This document shows positions 37,201 through 49,381 of a DNA stretch of 64,000 bases, piece after piece (within the stretch, counting starts at the first letter, position 1; each line of letters begins with the position of its first letter). Origin of the DNA: Ampelocalamus luodianensis. Lineage: Eukaryota > Streptophyta > Magnoliopsida > Poales > Poaceae. The position numbers and the translations under genes are program-made. The notes below the pieces were generated by a model. It saw only the letters and a list, made by a program, of their open reading frames with translations. It had not been told where the DNA came from and did no database searches. The DNA is taken from NCBI GenBank assembly GCA_036346255.1, contig CM070633.1, positions 4,836,001 through 4,900,000 of the forward strand. Direction: 5' to 3'.

Positions 37201-38414
37201 TTATCTGAGGCTAATCTGTGAATGGAGAGCAAATGTTTGCTAATGTGTGGAACATGAAGAACATTGTTGGGAGAAAGAGATTTATTTGAGCCAGGTAAAA
37301 CAGAATGACTGATATGCGAAATTTTCAGACCTGCACCGTTGGCGACTTGGACTTGATCTTTGCCGGCGTAGCGCTCATGCACTGTGAGCCTGTCTAGATC
37401 ACTTGTGAGGTGATCTGTGGCGCCGGTATCCGCATACCATTTGGGGTCGATGTTGTATGACCCGAAGGTGGCCACATTTCCAGTATGATGATGATCCTCT
37501 GGTTGATACGCATGGTTGAATCGCTGACGGCACCGCAGCGCATCATGCCCGTATTTTTTACATACCTGGCATGTGGACTTGCTTCTTCCGCCGCCCTGGC
37601 CTCGGCCCTGTGATTGATTACGACCATAGCCACGGCCTTGTCCGCTGCGACCGCCACCACGATTATTGTTGTTGTTGTCGTGGTGGCGCATCACGTTGTT
37701 GGCAGACGAGTGAATCTCTTGTTGAGAGTTGTTCCGTTCATGCCGAAGCTCATAGCTCAAAAGGTATGCATAAAGATCATTGAGACTCACCGGATCATTT
37801 CGAGTTGTGATTGAAGTGACCAGAGGATCGTAATCTGATCCTAGTCCTACCAGAATATAGCCAATTACTTCTTCATCAGAGAGGGGCTTACCAATTGATG
37901 TCATAACATCAGCATAGCCCTTCATCTTGTGAAAGTATTCGGACGCCGTCATATCCTTCTTTTTGAGATTCGATAGCTGGAATCGAACTTGCATCACCCG
38001 GGCTCTATTCTGTGACGAGAACATTGCGCCCAATGCCCCCCATACTTCAGCGGAGGTGCTGAGGCGTGCAACTTGACTGAGGATATCCTCCGTCATCGAT
38101 GATAGAAGAGCGCTCAGTACAACCTTATCCTGCCGAAACCACGAAAGGTAGGCAGGATTGGGTACTTGACGCATGGCATTGCCGGTTCCTTCTGTTAGCA
38201 TCATGGCTGGCGCAGCGATACTCCCATCTACATAGCCATAGAGATTCTGGCCACATAGGAAGGGTTCAACCTGCGCTTTCCACAGAAGAAAATTTTCTCG
38301 GGTCAGCTTATTGCTGGTGAGATGGCCAAAAGCTGGAATCGACACACTGTTGCTCGGTGATGAGATCAGAGCACCGGTGGTGCCGGAGAAGAGATCTGCC
38401 GACGAGGAGGACAT
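34250..38414 (-). pseudogene. copia gag-pol polyprotein, few lesions (element 1)
   Basis: Starts at ATG 38414 (MSSSSADLFSG). Gag has the UBN2-type core (WKAQVEPFL, MKGYADVMTSIG) and a CCHC zinc knuckle (CQVCKKYGHDALRC). The protease follows (WYADTGATDHLT), then GAG-pre-integrase (WHRRLGHPS), integrase with D-D-E (HSDVWGPA, QSDWGGEY, QNGVAERKH), reverse transcriptase (GFLHGVLNEDVYM, YVDDIVIAS) and RNase H (SRSSTEAEYKALANG, KHIEVDFHF). Lesions seen: an in-frame TGA after KLDF (36291-36293), an in-frame TGA after LQQNE-T (near 35688), one-base loss near 35540 and frame shifts near 34625-34700. Both stops are what C-to-T change at CG or CHG sites would give. The element is probably dead but recent. 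Confidence 0.88.
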
Positions 38415-38446
38415 GGTGGTGTCTTTTGGATCAGGCTCTGATACCA

Positions 38447-38673
38447 AGTAGAAAGACGTAATTTTTTGGCGTGTTAATCACATAGGGCTTCTTCTCCTTT
38501 TATACATGATTGAGTATACATGGTAGGATTACAACTGTATAGCAGAATCGCTATAATCAGGGAACAGCCTAGCGCTGACTCAGGCAGCAGCCTAGCGCTA
38601 GAATCACTGATGCCTGATGGGCTACAGTACCGTTTGACAATGGCTTATCTACTGATTTGTTTCCTGTTTTACA
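38447..38673 (-). repeat. 5' LTR of copia element 1
   Basis: 227 bp, beginning TGTAAAACAGG on the minus strand and ending next to the primer binding site. It is rich in CAG/CTG (about 13 by eye), unlike its partner (about 3). Confidence 0.88.
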
Positions 38674-40358
38674 CAGAAATGTACAGAGGTGCTGTCATGG
38701 AAGCCTCACCACTGGCGTATGCCTGCAAAAAGTTCCTCACCTTGCATCATTCCAGTTAATACTGCAGGCATCCCCTCGAACATCTTCTCTAACTCGGGCA
38801 TGTACGGTCCATCTCCAATAAATGCAATTCTTACTCCAGGCCACTTATCCATTACCCTTAGCCTAACTTGCATCTCATGACTGCGAAATTTGGGATGGAA
38901 GTTGGCAGAATCAACACCTTGGTTCCAAAGGCGTATACTGTTAGCTGATATAACCTGGGCAGTTTCAAAATCCTTGCTGATAGCAGGAGATGGCTCCAGA
39001 GTTAGATCAACAGCTCTATGAAGGAACCTTAGGACTTGCCACATTGGTTCTACAAGCCAGCTAAACGTATATTTCGGTATGTATACTGGGACATGGGTGT
39101 GGTAGGACATCACTAGGGGTACACTGAGAAGTTTAGCAATAACAAGAGCCCCAAAAACCATAATTCCAGGTGAGGATGCATGAATAATGTCAAGCTTGAA
39201 CTTTGAAACCTCTGAAATGATCCTAGGACTGAGTGCGAGTGAGAGAGAAACTTTTCCATACATTGGCAAGCCAAGAAGAACACGAGTAGCATCAGATGCT
39301 CCAGAGAATCCAGCACTCTGAACGATTGTCGCAGCATAATATAGCACACTAGGTTGACCAGTGACCTGCTGAAAGAACACCAAGCCACATCCAATTATCA
39401 TTGCTTTGAGACATTCTCCTTGAAAGATCTCACTGAAGCTTGTTTGCTTCTCTTGATCAACGTATGACAAGTCATTCAGAATCCAATTAATCTGCTCTGG
39501 TGAAGCTTGACCTCTAAATTGACATAAGCAACGTGTAGCATTTTCTTTTATCTCCAGCAGTTTTCCTTTCCCTTGTATGGCACATAACAGAAGCCACCTA
39601 GGTGAAGCAGGTAACCAGCACATTCCAACTCCCATTATGAGACATAATGGAGTACTAGTGGCATAAATGTAGCGCCAACCAGAAACCACTTCAACATAGA
39701 GATTGCCTCCTATATAACCAAGAAGCATCCCAAGAACAATAAAGAACTCTTCTGCAATATACATTGGAGCAGCGTGCATAGCCAATCCAATTCCTATGCC
39801 ATATAAAAATTGTCCAACCACCATGATAGGGAAATTGGGTGTCACTGCTGTGAGAAGAGCTCCAATCAAATATGAGATAGAAGCAAGAATAAGCTCTCTG
39901 TGTCGTCCTAAAAAATCTGCAATGGTAAACATCAACACAGAATCGATCAAAGCACCATAGAGTGAGCCACTAACCACAAGGCCAGTTTGCACTGATGGGA
40001 GGCTGAACCAAGTGGTGCCACTGACATCAGTAGTTTGCAACGATATGGATGCTCCCGAGATTGCTCCAATGTCATAACCGAAAAGGAGACCCCCTAAGGC
40101 AGGGAACAAGAACCTTTGTAGATCATTCTCAATGAAATTGTGCACAGGATTTCTCTCAAGTAGATGCACGGCCACTCCTTGATTTAATTCAGCTACAGTT
40201 CCATAGTTTGCATAATCAAGACTTAAACTGGAATACTTGCTTCCTTGCACATAGGTTATTGCATCAACGCAGTCATTACTCACCGAATCCAGTGGCGCTC
40301 CACTCCAGTAGCATTTGAGGGATGGCCAAGGTGTTGGTCGCTGCTCGGCGCTGCCCAC
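38674..40358 (-). pseudogene. chimera part A: xylose-transporter-like + SQD2 (+ start of INT1)
   Basis: A 550-codon intron-less open frame (40358-38706). Residues 1-79 are unassigned. Residues 80-360 match the plastid-type sugar/proton symporters related to Arabidopsis At5g59250 (QRFLFPALGGLLFGYDIGA, LPASPRWLLL, FFQQVTGQPSVLYYA), with a stretch of ~14 residues missing after MYIAE. Residues ~364-543 match UDP-sulfoquinovose:diacylglycerol sulfoquinovosyltransferase SQD2 (VSLSLALSPRIISEV, MSYHTHVPVYIP, IAFIGDGPYMPELEKMFEG), with ~27 residues missing after EMQVRLR. Beyond GEEL a one-base difference shifts the frame, while QAYASGD of SQD2 is still readable, followed directly by INT1 (ASMTAPLYIS). 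Both sources normally have introns; none is here. Neither part retains a whole active protein. Confidence 0.88.
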
Positions 40359-40408
40359 GGCTCTGTATGCTCGGGAGGTGGCCAGGGCGACTTCAACTGC
40401 AAGCTAAC

Positions 40409-41107
40409 TCAATTGCAGACGAACAAAGGCCATGATGTCGGCCGTAATTCCTCTCCATTGCACTTGATCACCACTCGCGAAGGCGACGGCCATAGTTGCC
40501 GCTCGTCCCACTTCATCAGTGGTGGCCACAACACCACTGTACTCCTGATAGGCATTTCATCGAACAGCCTGAGCGCACCCAACTGACAGCAACATAGTTT
40601 GGGGACATGCTCATCGCCCAGGTCGATGGAGTGGAAGGTGGCGCCGCTCGGTGTGGAGGTGAGGACACTGGTGTCGTCACGTACCAGAATGGTGGCGACC
40701 GACTGCTCGGGGTTGGTGATGGCGACATCGAGCAGGGCGGTCGAGGGAGGACCCGGGGCCGCGTCCGGCATGAATGCGGATGTCTGCGAGGCGGTGTCGT
40801 CGCCGGCATGAATCATCGAACACCTGGTGGGCGATTCAGGGGCGAGTGCTGCATCTACCCGTGGAGTGGTTGCCGCCACGACGTGGTCCTCAGTAGCGGC
40901 ACAGGTGGGCGTCGGTGCGGTTTCGAACGATGGCAAGCTGTGATCGAGTACTCTTTGTGGCTGGACAATGGCTTTCAAGTCGATCGCGAGCTCATTCATG
41001 CGTCCGGCCAAATCTTCCATCTCCATTGTCTGCTTCTTCACAACGGAGATCAATTCGTTCAACATCGCCTTGCACCGGGCTTCTCTCTCCTTCTCAGCGT
41101 CGGTCAT
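40409..41107 (-). CDS. first ORF of the capture element, gag-like or unassigned
   Basis: 232 codons from ATG 41107 (MTDAEKEREARCKAMLNEL) to the stop at 40409. Residues 1-50 look like a coiled coil (ISVVKKQTMEMEDLAGRMNEL); the middle is rich in Ala, Thr and Pro without a domain I know. It starts about 80 bases after the primer binding site when the second copia is set aside, the place of gag in an LTR element, but there is no zinc knuckle. It may be element-coded or another captured piece. Confidence 0.55.
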   Translation of the reverse strand: MTDAEKEREARCKAMLNELISVVKKQTMEMEDLAGRMNELAIDLKAIVQPQRVLDHSLPSFETAPTPTCAATEDHVVAATTPRVDAALAPESPTRCSMIHAGDDTASQTSAFMPDAAPGPPSTALLDVAITNPEQSVATILVRDDTSVLTSTPSGATFHSIDLGDEHVPKLCCCQLGALRLFDEMPIRSTVVLWPPLMKWDERQLWPSPSRVVIKCNGEELRPTSWPLFVCN

Positions 41108-41125
41108 GGCCACCTCGGAGCTCAG

Positions 41126-41352
41126 TGTTGGTTGGGTAAACGATCATATCCCGTTAGGGAGATCGGTTCCATGTTATATGCTAGGTGGAAAAGCCCCACC
41201 TGTGGCTTACAAGGAAAGGACTTACAATAGGCAAGAGATTAAAGGGAGAAGGAGAGAATCACGTATGACCGTTGAGGGTCAATGCCGCATGGTGAACTAC
41301 CCAATGCAGGTTGTATCTAGGCCATACGTGATGTACATAATATTGGCTAACA
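41126..41352 (-). repeat. 3' LTR of copia element 2
   Basis: Identical by eye to 53930-54156 over 227 bases, so the insertion is very recent. Confidence 0.93.
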
Positions 41353-41432
41353 CCCCCCTTAATCTAAGCCTTGTAAGTCATAGAAAGGTTTAGATTACGT
41401 TTAAATTCTGTAAACTCCTTATATGGTAAAGC

Positions 41433-42741
41433 TGTTGGAAATATGCCCTAGAGGCAATCATATTGATGATGATATTTCATTGTATCCATGATTTAATAAA
41501 TGTTCCTTGAATATTGCCTTTGTGTTGATTAACAAGTATGTGACTTGTTTGTGAAACTCTTTACTTGTATGGTTATTCTAAAGTTGTCCCTAGTCGGAGT
41601 TCATGTGAGGACACACGTGAATGATGGATTAGCACATGTATCGGTTGATGACCATGTTTCACAGGTCATAGACATGGAGATGTCAAACCAATAATGTGGA
41701 CACATGTTTAGAACATGGGGTTGGACCGACCCAACATGAGACATAGTAATTATTCTTATGGTTCTCTCTACACAATGTATACGCCTTGTCCTTAGACACG
41801 AGATTGTCGCATGTACTTGAGATGTGAATCGACCTACTTAGGGGCTATCAAACGCTACTCGTGAATCGGGTAGTTATAAAGGTAGCTTTCGGGTTTGTCA
41901 TGAAGCATCTTTGCGAGGCATGGTCGATCGAGATGGGATTTGCCCTCTCTACAGAGAGATATCTGGGCCCTCGAGTGATCGGATCAAATGCATGGCCATG
42001 CTACTTAAGGTTAAGAGTTAACCTAGTAAGGGATTCGGATCACGGATCGAGAAAGAGTGGTCACTTGGAGCTCGGCCAGAATATCGTGAGGCAAAGGGAT
42101 TGGCATGTACATAACGTTGTGATGGTTCGTCGATATGATCTTTACGTATGTTTAGGAGTTGTACGTCTTGCTAGAGGCGCTACCAACTATTGACCAAGTA
42201 TGTGTACTCGCGTCATGTCTAAACATATGTGAACCATAGGGTCACACACTTAGAAGTGAAGCCTAATTCGGATTGGATCCGAATTAGGCGGGCATTTAGT
42301 CCTAACGGGCCTCTATTCGTAGAAGCCCATTATAAGGGCGTCTATAAAAGGAGGGCAGGCGGCGCGGTTGAGGGTTGAGTTTTTCGTGACATCCCCAAAC
42401 CACGGCCGCCACCCTCCCACGCCCTAGTCGCTCGCGCGGATCTAGTAGTCCGGCGGCGTCGCTTCCTCCGTCGCATGTGGATACCTTTGAAGGCGCCGAC
42501 CGTGGCGTTGGGACGAACCGCAAGAAAGGAGGCATGCGTGGGACGCCACGGCGAGGACGAGGAAGTAGTACGACTACCGCCCGACGCATCGCATCAACTT
42601 GGTACGACTACACCGCCCGACGCGTTGCATCAACTTCGCACTGCGCGTCTAGTGGTAAGACCGTGATCTATAAGCTGCAGTGATCTTGGTTTACGGGTAT
42701 AATTTTTAATTTGCGCTAGTGTAGCCTACCCGTTTCCCTAC
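41433..42741 (+). repeat. 5' LTR of RIRE1-like copy 2
   Basis: Starts TGTTGGAAATATGCCC and ends TTTCCCTAC before the primer binding site. It differs from the 3' LTR by many one- or two-base indels, most of them at CAG/CTG sites. TATA-like CTATAAAAGG at about 42342-42351. Confidence 0.92.
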
Positions 42742-44161
42742 GGTGGTATCGAGGCGGTTCTTTGTCATGTTATAGGTTGGGTGATTTGCATATGGCGATA
42801 TGTAAATCGGTATGATCGATGTGATCGATTGTATAGTTACGGTAATGGATTGGTGCGGTTTCGTGATCATCTTTGCTAAGGTCGTGAAACGACATACCCC
42901 TACCGTCGGATTCGCCATCGGGTGAAAAGTGACACGTAAAACCGGTTGCGACATGCGAAGATCAATATGATTGATCGAATCGAACCTAGATTAATAATCG
43001 ATGTACCGTGATCATGCCGCTAAGGTCGTGAAACAACATACCCCTACGGTCGGATTCGCCATCGGGGTAGACAAAGTGACACGTAAAACCGGTTGCGGCA
43101 TGCGAAGATCAATATAATTGGTCGAATCGGAACGATGAGTCGATTTGTGGTAAATATGATTTGCCGATCAAAATCCTATGTAAAAATTGCATAGATTGGA
43201 TCTGTTTTTTTTACGAAGGTCGCGGGCGCGCGCCTTCGACCCTGAGGGGAAACCCCTCGACCCCTTATCCTGTAGATTGCGATTCTATGCATAACTTGTT
43301 TTTGCGGGATGTATGTGACCGTATGGCCTAATGTGTATGTGATGCATGTTTGTAATATTTGCATGACCTGCGTGTCGTGGGTACGGCAACACTACTGGAG
43401 CCATTGTGTTGTCAAAGTATTGTATTAACGGCTGCGTGCCGACTTGTGATGATTCCTAGTATCCATGTATTTTATTACTAGTGTTATGAGTAATAGCTTA
43501 TAGTAGTACTCGGAGGACACATCACTTGGAGGATGCACACATGAACCATGGAGATGGAGATAACCATGGTGGATGATTCTATGGCGATGGAGATCACCAT
43601 GAGAAAATGGGCCATCTTGAGTCACAACCGTGTGAATGCTATTCCTATTGTTTTACTCCTATGCATGTTTGAATGGTAGAAGTATAGCGATCCTCACAAA
43701 ATGTTAAGTTAAACATATGCCCTCCCAATTAAACTTTGCACCATCCCATGTCTTGTAAATTGATGGTGGGTCTATAAAATTAGGGCACCATCAACTTTCC
43801 TTGACTAGATGGGTTTTGTATCGGATACTTACATGCATAAGGATTGGTGAACTTAACAAGGTTATCATAAAGGTTATGGGCCTTGGGGCATAAAGGTTGG
43901 GCGTAGGGCATAGAGATGTCACCCAACAACAAGAGTCATATAGAGATATGATTAGCAGGTGTTGCTTACCAGATTACCTTGTCTCCTAGCGGTGATGCAA
44001 AAGCTCACTAGTAGACTCGTTAATTGCGGATCTTGAATCGCTAAGAATCAATAGAGGATGTTGATTTTAGTGGGAGTACATTCTATTAAATTTGTTTAAT
44101 ACGAGTTTACTCTATCATGGTTTTATTTGTCTTAGTATTTTGCATTTCCTATTGTAGATCA
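42742..44161 (+). other. leader of RIRE1-like copy 2 with altered primer binding site
   Basis: About 1.4 kb without a reading frame. The primer binding site at 42743-42753 reads GTGGTATCGAG, lacking the A of TGGTATCAGAG, exactly as in copy 1. The 42750-43200 stretch contains no CAG and a single CTG, a strong depletion. Confidence 0.8.
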
Positions 44162-47100
44162 ATGGCATCTAGCAACCACGCACACCCTTTTGCTTTGCGA
44201 TCGATTCTTGAGAAAGAGAAATTAAATGGAACAAACTATTTGATTGGTCCAGTAACTCGAGAATTGTTCTCGTGGCGGATATAAAAGGAAAACGTTCGAC
44301 ACCCCAATCCCGTAAGAACACGCTAACAATGCGTCTGCTTTGTTAAAAATGCCTACAAGAAAGCATGTGATGACTCTCTTGAGATTAGTGTCTTATGCTT
44401 GCATGCATGGAACGACCTTCAAAAGCGGTTTGAGGATGAAGCGTATGATATGATCATAGCGCTTAAGTACATGTTCGCACACGTGCCAGACCGAACGGTT
44501 CAATGTCTCTAAGTCTTTTCGGAATGCAAGTTAACGAAGGTGCACCGTAGGCCCACATGTGATCAAAATGGTTGGTTCTGATCGGACTTTGGATAAACTT
44601 GGTTTTCCAATTGGCCAAGAGTTGGCAAGCGATTTCATTTTAGCGTCTCTTCCACCTAGCTATGGGCATTTCATTTTGAACTACCATATACATGGGCGGA
44701 TAAGGGCCTTAATGAGCTTTGTGGGATGCTCAAAGCAGAGAGTGACATTAAGAAGTGTGCGGGGCCTAGCCATGTGATGGTGTGTGAGAACAAGTCTAGC
44801 TTCAAGAAAAAGGGCAAGAAGCCATGGCCAAATAATAAGAGCAAGGTTAAAGATATGATCTGAAGCCAACGCCTAAGCCTAATTTGGACTGAGTCGAGAC
44901 AGATGCTTCTATTGTAAAGCGCCACTGGAAGAGAAAGCGCAAGAAGTACATGGATTAGATGAATGCAAGAAGAAGGTTGGAAGTAAGACTTCCACCCATG
45001 GTACACTTGTCATAAATGTTTTAGACATTTTCTCAGATTCTCCTATTAACTCTTGGGTATTTGATACCGGATCGCTTGCTCACATTTGCAACTCGATGCA
45101 CGGGGCTAATAAGAAGTAGAGGAGTCGCAAGAGGTGAAGTTGATTTTCGCGTCGGAAATAAAGCAAGGGTTCTTTGCGTTGACCGTCGGCACCATGCAAC
45201 TTCAGCTTCCTTCAAGATTTATTATGGAATTGAATAATTGTTATTATGTTCCTAGTATGAGTGAAACATTTTATCCCCTCATGTTTGATGAGAGATGGTT
45301 ATTCATTTGCAAGTAAAGACAATGGTTGTTTGATCTCTAAAATGGAATGTTTATGGCTTTTGCGCCCATTGTGAATGGGTTATTTATTTTAAATCTTGAT
45401 GATGCGCCTATCTTTAACATAAATGCTAAAAGACTTCGACCTAATGATTTGAATCCCACCTATGTTTGGCATTGTCGTTTGGGTCACATATGAAAAGCGC
45501 ATGAAGAAGCTCCATGTCGATGGTCTTCTAACTTCGTTTGATTTTGAATCATACGAGACATGTGAAACTTGTTTGCTTGGTAAGATGACCAAATCACCTT
45601 TCAAAGGTTCTTTTGAGAGGCGTCGGACTTGTTGGAAATCATACATACCGATGTATGTGGACCATTGAGCACGATTGCTAGAGGTGGATTTCATTACTTC
45701 ATAACTTTCGCGATGATTTTAGTAGATATGGCTATGTCTACTTAATGAAGCATAAGTCCGAAACTTTTGAAAAGTTCAAAGAGTTCCGAATGAGGTTGAA
45801 AATCAACGTGCCAAGAAAATCAAGGCTCGCGATCCGATCGTGGTGGCGAGTATTTGAGTCATGAATTTAGCAATCATCCAAGAGTTGCGAATTGTTCCAC
45901 ACTAACACCGCCCGAACGCCTCAAAGAAACGGGGTATCCGCGGCGTGTCGGACCTTGTTGGACATGGTTCGATCGATGATGAGCCGATCGATTTACCATT
46001 ATCCTTTTGGGGTTACGCTCTAGAAACGGCAGCTTTCACACTTAATAGGGTACCGTCTAAATCCGTAGTTAAGACACCATATGAGATATGGACTGGGAAG
46101 AGTCACAGTTTGTCTTTTCTAAAGATTTGGGGATGTGAGGCGTTTGTCAGCGACTCTGATCGGACAAGCTCACACCCAAGTCGGATAAATGCATTTTCGT
46201 GGGATATCCGAAGGAAACCTTTGGATATTACTTCTACAACCGACTAGAGGGCAAAGTGTTTGTCGCTCGAAGTGGTGTTTTCCTAGAAAGAGTTTCTCAA
46301 TAGGAGACAAGTGGAAGAACAGTGCGGCTTGAAGAGGTTCAAGATGAACCAATCTGGGAAGACTCGACGAATGATGCCCATGTGGCGAGAACAAGTTGAG
46401 GAACCCATGGCAAATGAAGCACCACCACCACGAAGGTCGGAAGGCTCGCAATGCGCGAGATATATTATTGTTAGACAATGATGAGCCTACGACCTATGCG
46501 GAAGTAATGATGGACCGGACTACGAGAAATGGCATAGTGCCATGAGATCCGAGATAGCATCCATGGGAGACAATCAAGTTTGGAATTTGGTTGACCGCTT
46601 TGATGGTGTTAAAACCATAGAGTGCAAATGGATCTATAAAAGGAAGATTGATATGGATGGAAATGTTCATATCCATAAAGCTCGACTTGTCGCATAAAGG
46701 TTTCGGCAAGTTCAAGGAGTTGACTACGATGAGACTTTCTCACTGTGAGCGATGCTTAAATCAATACGGATCATTCTAGCTATTCTTGCATATTTCGACT
46801 ATGAGATATGGCGGATGGATGTCAAAACGGCTTTCCTTAATGGAAATTTAACCGAGGCGTGTATATGATACACCGAGGGTTTTGTCGATCCAAACAATGC
46901 TAGAAAAGTATGCAAACTTCAAAAATCCATTTATGGATTGAAGCAAGCATCTCGGAGTTGGAACATTCGTTTTGATGAAGTGGTCAAAGGTTTGACTTCA
47001 TCAAAAGCGAAGAAGAATCTTGTGTTTACAAGAAGACAAGTGGGAGCTCACTCGTATTTCTAATCTTATATGTAGATGACATATTCTGATTGGAAATGAT

Positions 47101-48045
47101 ATTCCTATGCTCGAGTCCGTTAAGACCTCCTTTGAAAAATAGTTTCTCAATGAAGGACTTAGGGAAGTGCATATATTTTGGGTATTAAAATCTATAGAGA
47201 TAGATCAAAAAGGCTAATAGGATTAAGCAGTACTTACATTGACAAAGTGTTGAAACGGTTCAACATGGAGGAGGCAAAGAAAGGGTTCTTGCCCATGTCT
47301 CATGGCATAAATCTTGGCAAGACTCGGTGTCCTTCGACAACCGATGAGCGAGATCGCATGAGTAAGATTCCATATGCTTCGCCATTGGATCTATCATGTA
47401 TGCTATGATGTGCACTCGCCTGAGATGTTTCCTATGCTCTAAGTGTTACGAGCAGATACAGGTGATCGGTGAGAGTCATCGGACAGCAGATTAAAAACAT
47501 CCTCAAGTATTTGAGAAGAACTAAGGATGTGTTCCTAGTCTACGGAGGTGAGGAAGAGCTCGTTGTAAATGGTTACACCGATGCAAGCTTCCAAACCGAC
47601 AAAGATGATTACAAATCGCAATCGGGTTTTGTGTTCCTTTTGAGCGGTGGTGCGGTAAGTTGGAAGAGTTCCAAGCGGGAGGCTGTTGCGACTCTACAAC
47701 TGAGGCCGAGTACATTGCGCTTCAAGCGGCAAAGGAAGGTGTTTGGATAAGGAAGTTCATAATCGAACTAGGTGTGGTTCCTAGTGCGTGCGATCCTCCG
47801 GATCTTTCTTTGTGATAACAAGTGGGGCCATTGCGCAAGCCAAGGAGCCGAGGAATCACCAAAAGAACAAACACATATCTGCGGCGGTTTCATCTCATTC
47901 GAGAGATCCTTAATCGAGGAGATTTAAAGATATGCAAAATACACACTGATTTGAATATTTTAGATCCTTTGTGAAGCCTCTCCCACAACCTAAGCATGAG
48001 GCGCACACAAGAGCTATGGGTATTAGATATCTTCTAGATTGACTC
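44162..48045 (+). pseudogene. copia gag-pol remnant of RIRE1-like copy 2
   Basis: Gag begins at ATG 44162 (MASSNHAHPF). Recognisable pieces: protease (VFDTGSLAHICN, near 45060), integrase (HPLNPTYVWH region near 45450, FDFESYETCETCLLGK), reverse transcriptase (CKWIYK near 46630, VDDI near 47075), RT end (YIDKVLKRFNM, 47178-47408) and RNase H (GYTDASFQTDKDDYKSQSG, 47469-47750). Small indels break the frame every few hundred bases. Aligned to copy 1, the breaks sit mostly at CAG/CTG sites and at different positions in the two copies. Confidence 0.83.
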
Positions 48046-48061
48046 TAGTGCAAGTGGGAGA

Positions 48062-49376
48062 TGTTGGAGATATGCCCTAGAGGCAATCCTATTGATGATG
48101 ATATTTCATTGTATCCATGATTTAATAAATGTTCCTTGAATATTGCCTTTGTGTTGATTAACAAGTATATGACTTGTTTGTGAAACTCTTTACTTGTATG
48201 GTTATTCTAAAGTTGTCCCTAGTCGGAGTTCATGTGAGGACACACGTGAATGATGGATTAGCACATGTATCGGTTGATGACCATGTTTCACGTGTCATAG
48301 ACATGGAGATGTCAAACCAATAATGTGGACACATGTTTAGAACATGGGGTTGGACCGACCCAACATGAGACATAGTAATTATTCTTATGGTTCTCTCTAC
48401 ACAATGTGTACGCCTTGTCCTTAGACACGAGATTGTCGCATGTACTTGAGATGTGAATCGACCTACTTAGGGGCTATCAAACGCTACTCCGTGAATCGGG
48501 TAGTTATAAAGGTAGCTTCGGGTTTGTCATGAAGCATCTTTGCGAGGCATGGTCGGTCGAGATGGGATTTGCCCTCTCACAGAGAGATATCTCTGGGCCT
48601 CGAGTGATCGGATCCAAATGCATGGCCATGCTACTTAAGGTTAAGAGTTAACCTAGTAAGGGATTCCGATCACGTGATCGAGAAAGAGTGGTCACTTGGA
48701 GCTCGACCGAATATCGTGAGGCAAAGGGATTGGCATGTACATAACGTTGTGATGGTTCGTCCGATATGATCTTTACGTATGTTTAGGAGTTGGCACGCCT
48801 TGCTAGAGGCCGCTACCAACTATTGACCAAGTATGTGTACTCGCGTCATGTCTAAACATATGTGAACCATAGGTCACACACTTAGAAGTGAAGCCTAATT
48901 CGGATTGGATCCGAATTAGATCGGGCATTTAGTCCTAACGGGCCTCTATTCGTAGAAGCCCATTATAAGGACGCCTATAAAAGGAGGGCAGGGCGTATTG
49001 GTTGAGGTTGAGTTTTTCGTGACATCCCCAAACCCCGCCGCCACCCTCCCACGCCCTAGTCGCCGCGCGGATCTAGTAGTCCGGCGTGCGTCGCTTCCTC
49101 CCGCGTGTGGATACCTTTGAAGGCGCCGATCGTGGCGTTGGGACGAACCGCAAGAAAGGAGTCAGACGTGGGACGCCACGACGAGGACGAGGAAGTAGTA
49201 CGACTACTCGCCCGACGTCATCGCATCAACTTGGCACGACTACATCGCCCGACGCGCCGCATCAACTTCCGCACCTGCGCGTCTAGTGGTAAGACCGTGA
49301 TCTATAACTGCAGTGATCTTGGTTTATGGGTATAATTTTTTAATTTGCGCTAGTGTAGCCTACCCGTTTCCCTACA
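48062..49376 (+). repeat. 3' LTR of RIRE1-like copy 2
   Basis: Follows the GTGGGAGA purine tract (48053-48061), begins TGTTGGAGATATGCC and ends CCCTACA before the AAAGC duplication. Confidence 0.92.
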
Positions 49377-49381
49377 AAAGC

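Larger units (their letters stand above)
34017..38673 (-). mobile_element. copia element 1, nested in the captured INT1 segment
   Basis: Minus-strand copia of 4.66 kb with LTRs 34017-34238 and 38447-38673, primer binding site TGGTATCAGAGCC immediately beside the 5' LTR (plus 38434-38446) and target duplication CAGAA (34012-34016 and 38674-38678). Removing it restores an unbroken INT1 reading frame at YIS/EASP, which confirms the boundaries. Gag-pol is nearly complete. Confidence 0.92.
41433..49376 (+). mobile_element. RIRE1/BARE-1-like copia, copy 2, nested in copia element 2
   Basis: 7.94 kb, plus strand, LTRs 41433-42741 and 48062-49376, target duplication AAAGC at 41428-41432 and 49377-49381. 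It interrupts copia element 2 just after its RNase H region. Same family as 1-7806, including the leader and the gag start. It must be younger than copia element 2. Confidence 0.93.

Noticed and set aside
38706..40358. A real sugar transporter gene
   Set aside because: It switches into SQD2 mid-frame, lacks the second half of the transporter, has internal deletions and lies inside a retrotransposon.
32972..41125. Helitron or Pack-MULE as carrier of the captured genes
   Set aside because: The fragments lack introns and lie between matching LTRs with a 5-bp duplication, primer site and purine tract; DNA transposons capture genomic sequence with introns.
41861..42193. 110-codon frame
   Set aside because: Lies in the RIRE1-like LTR and is not preserved in the other three LTR copies.
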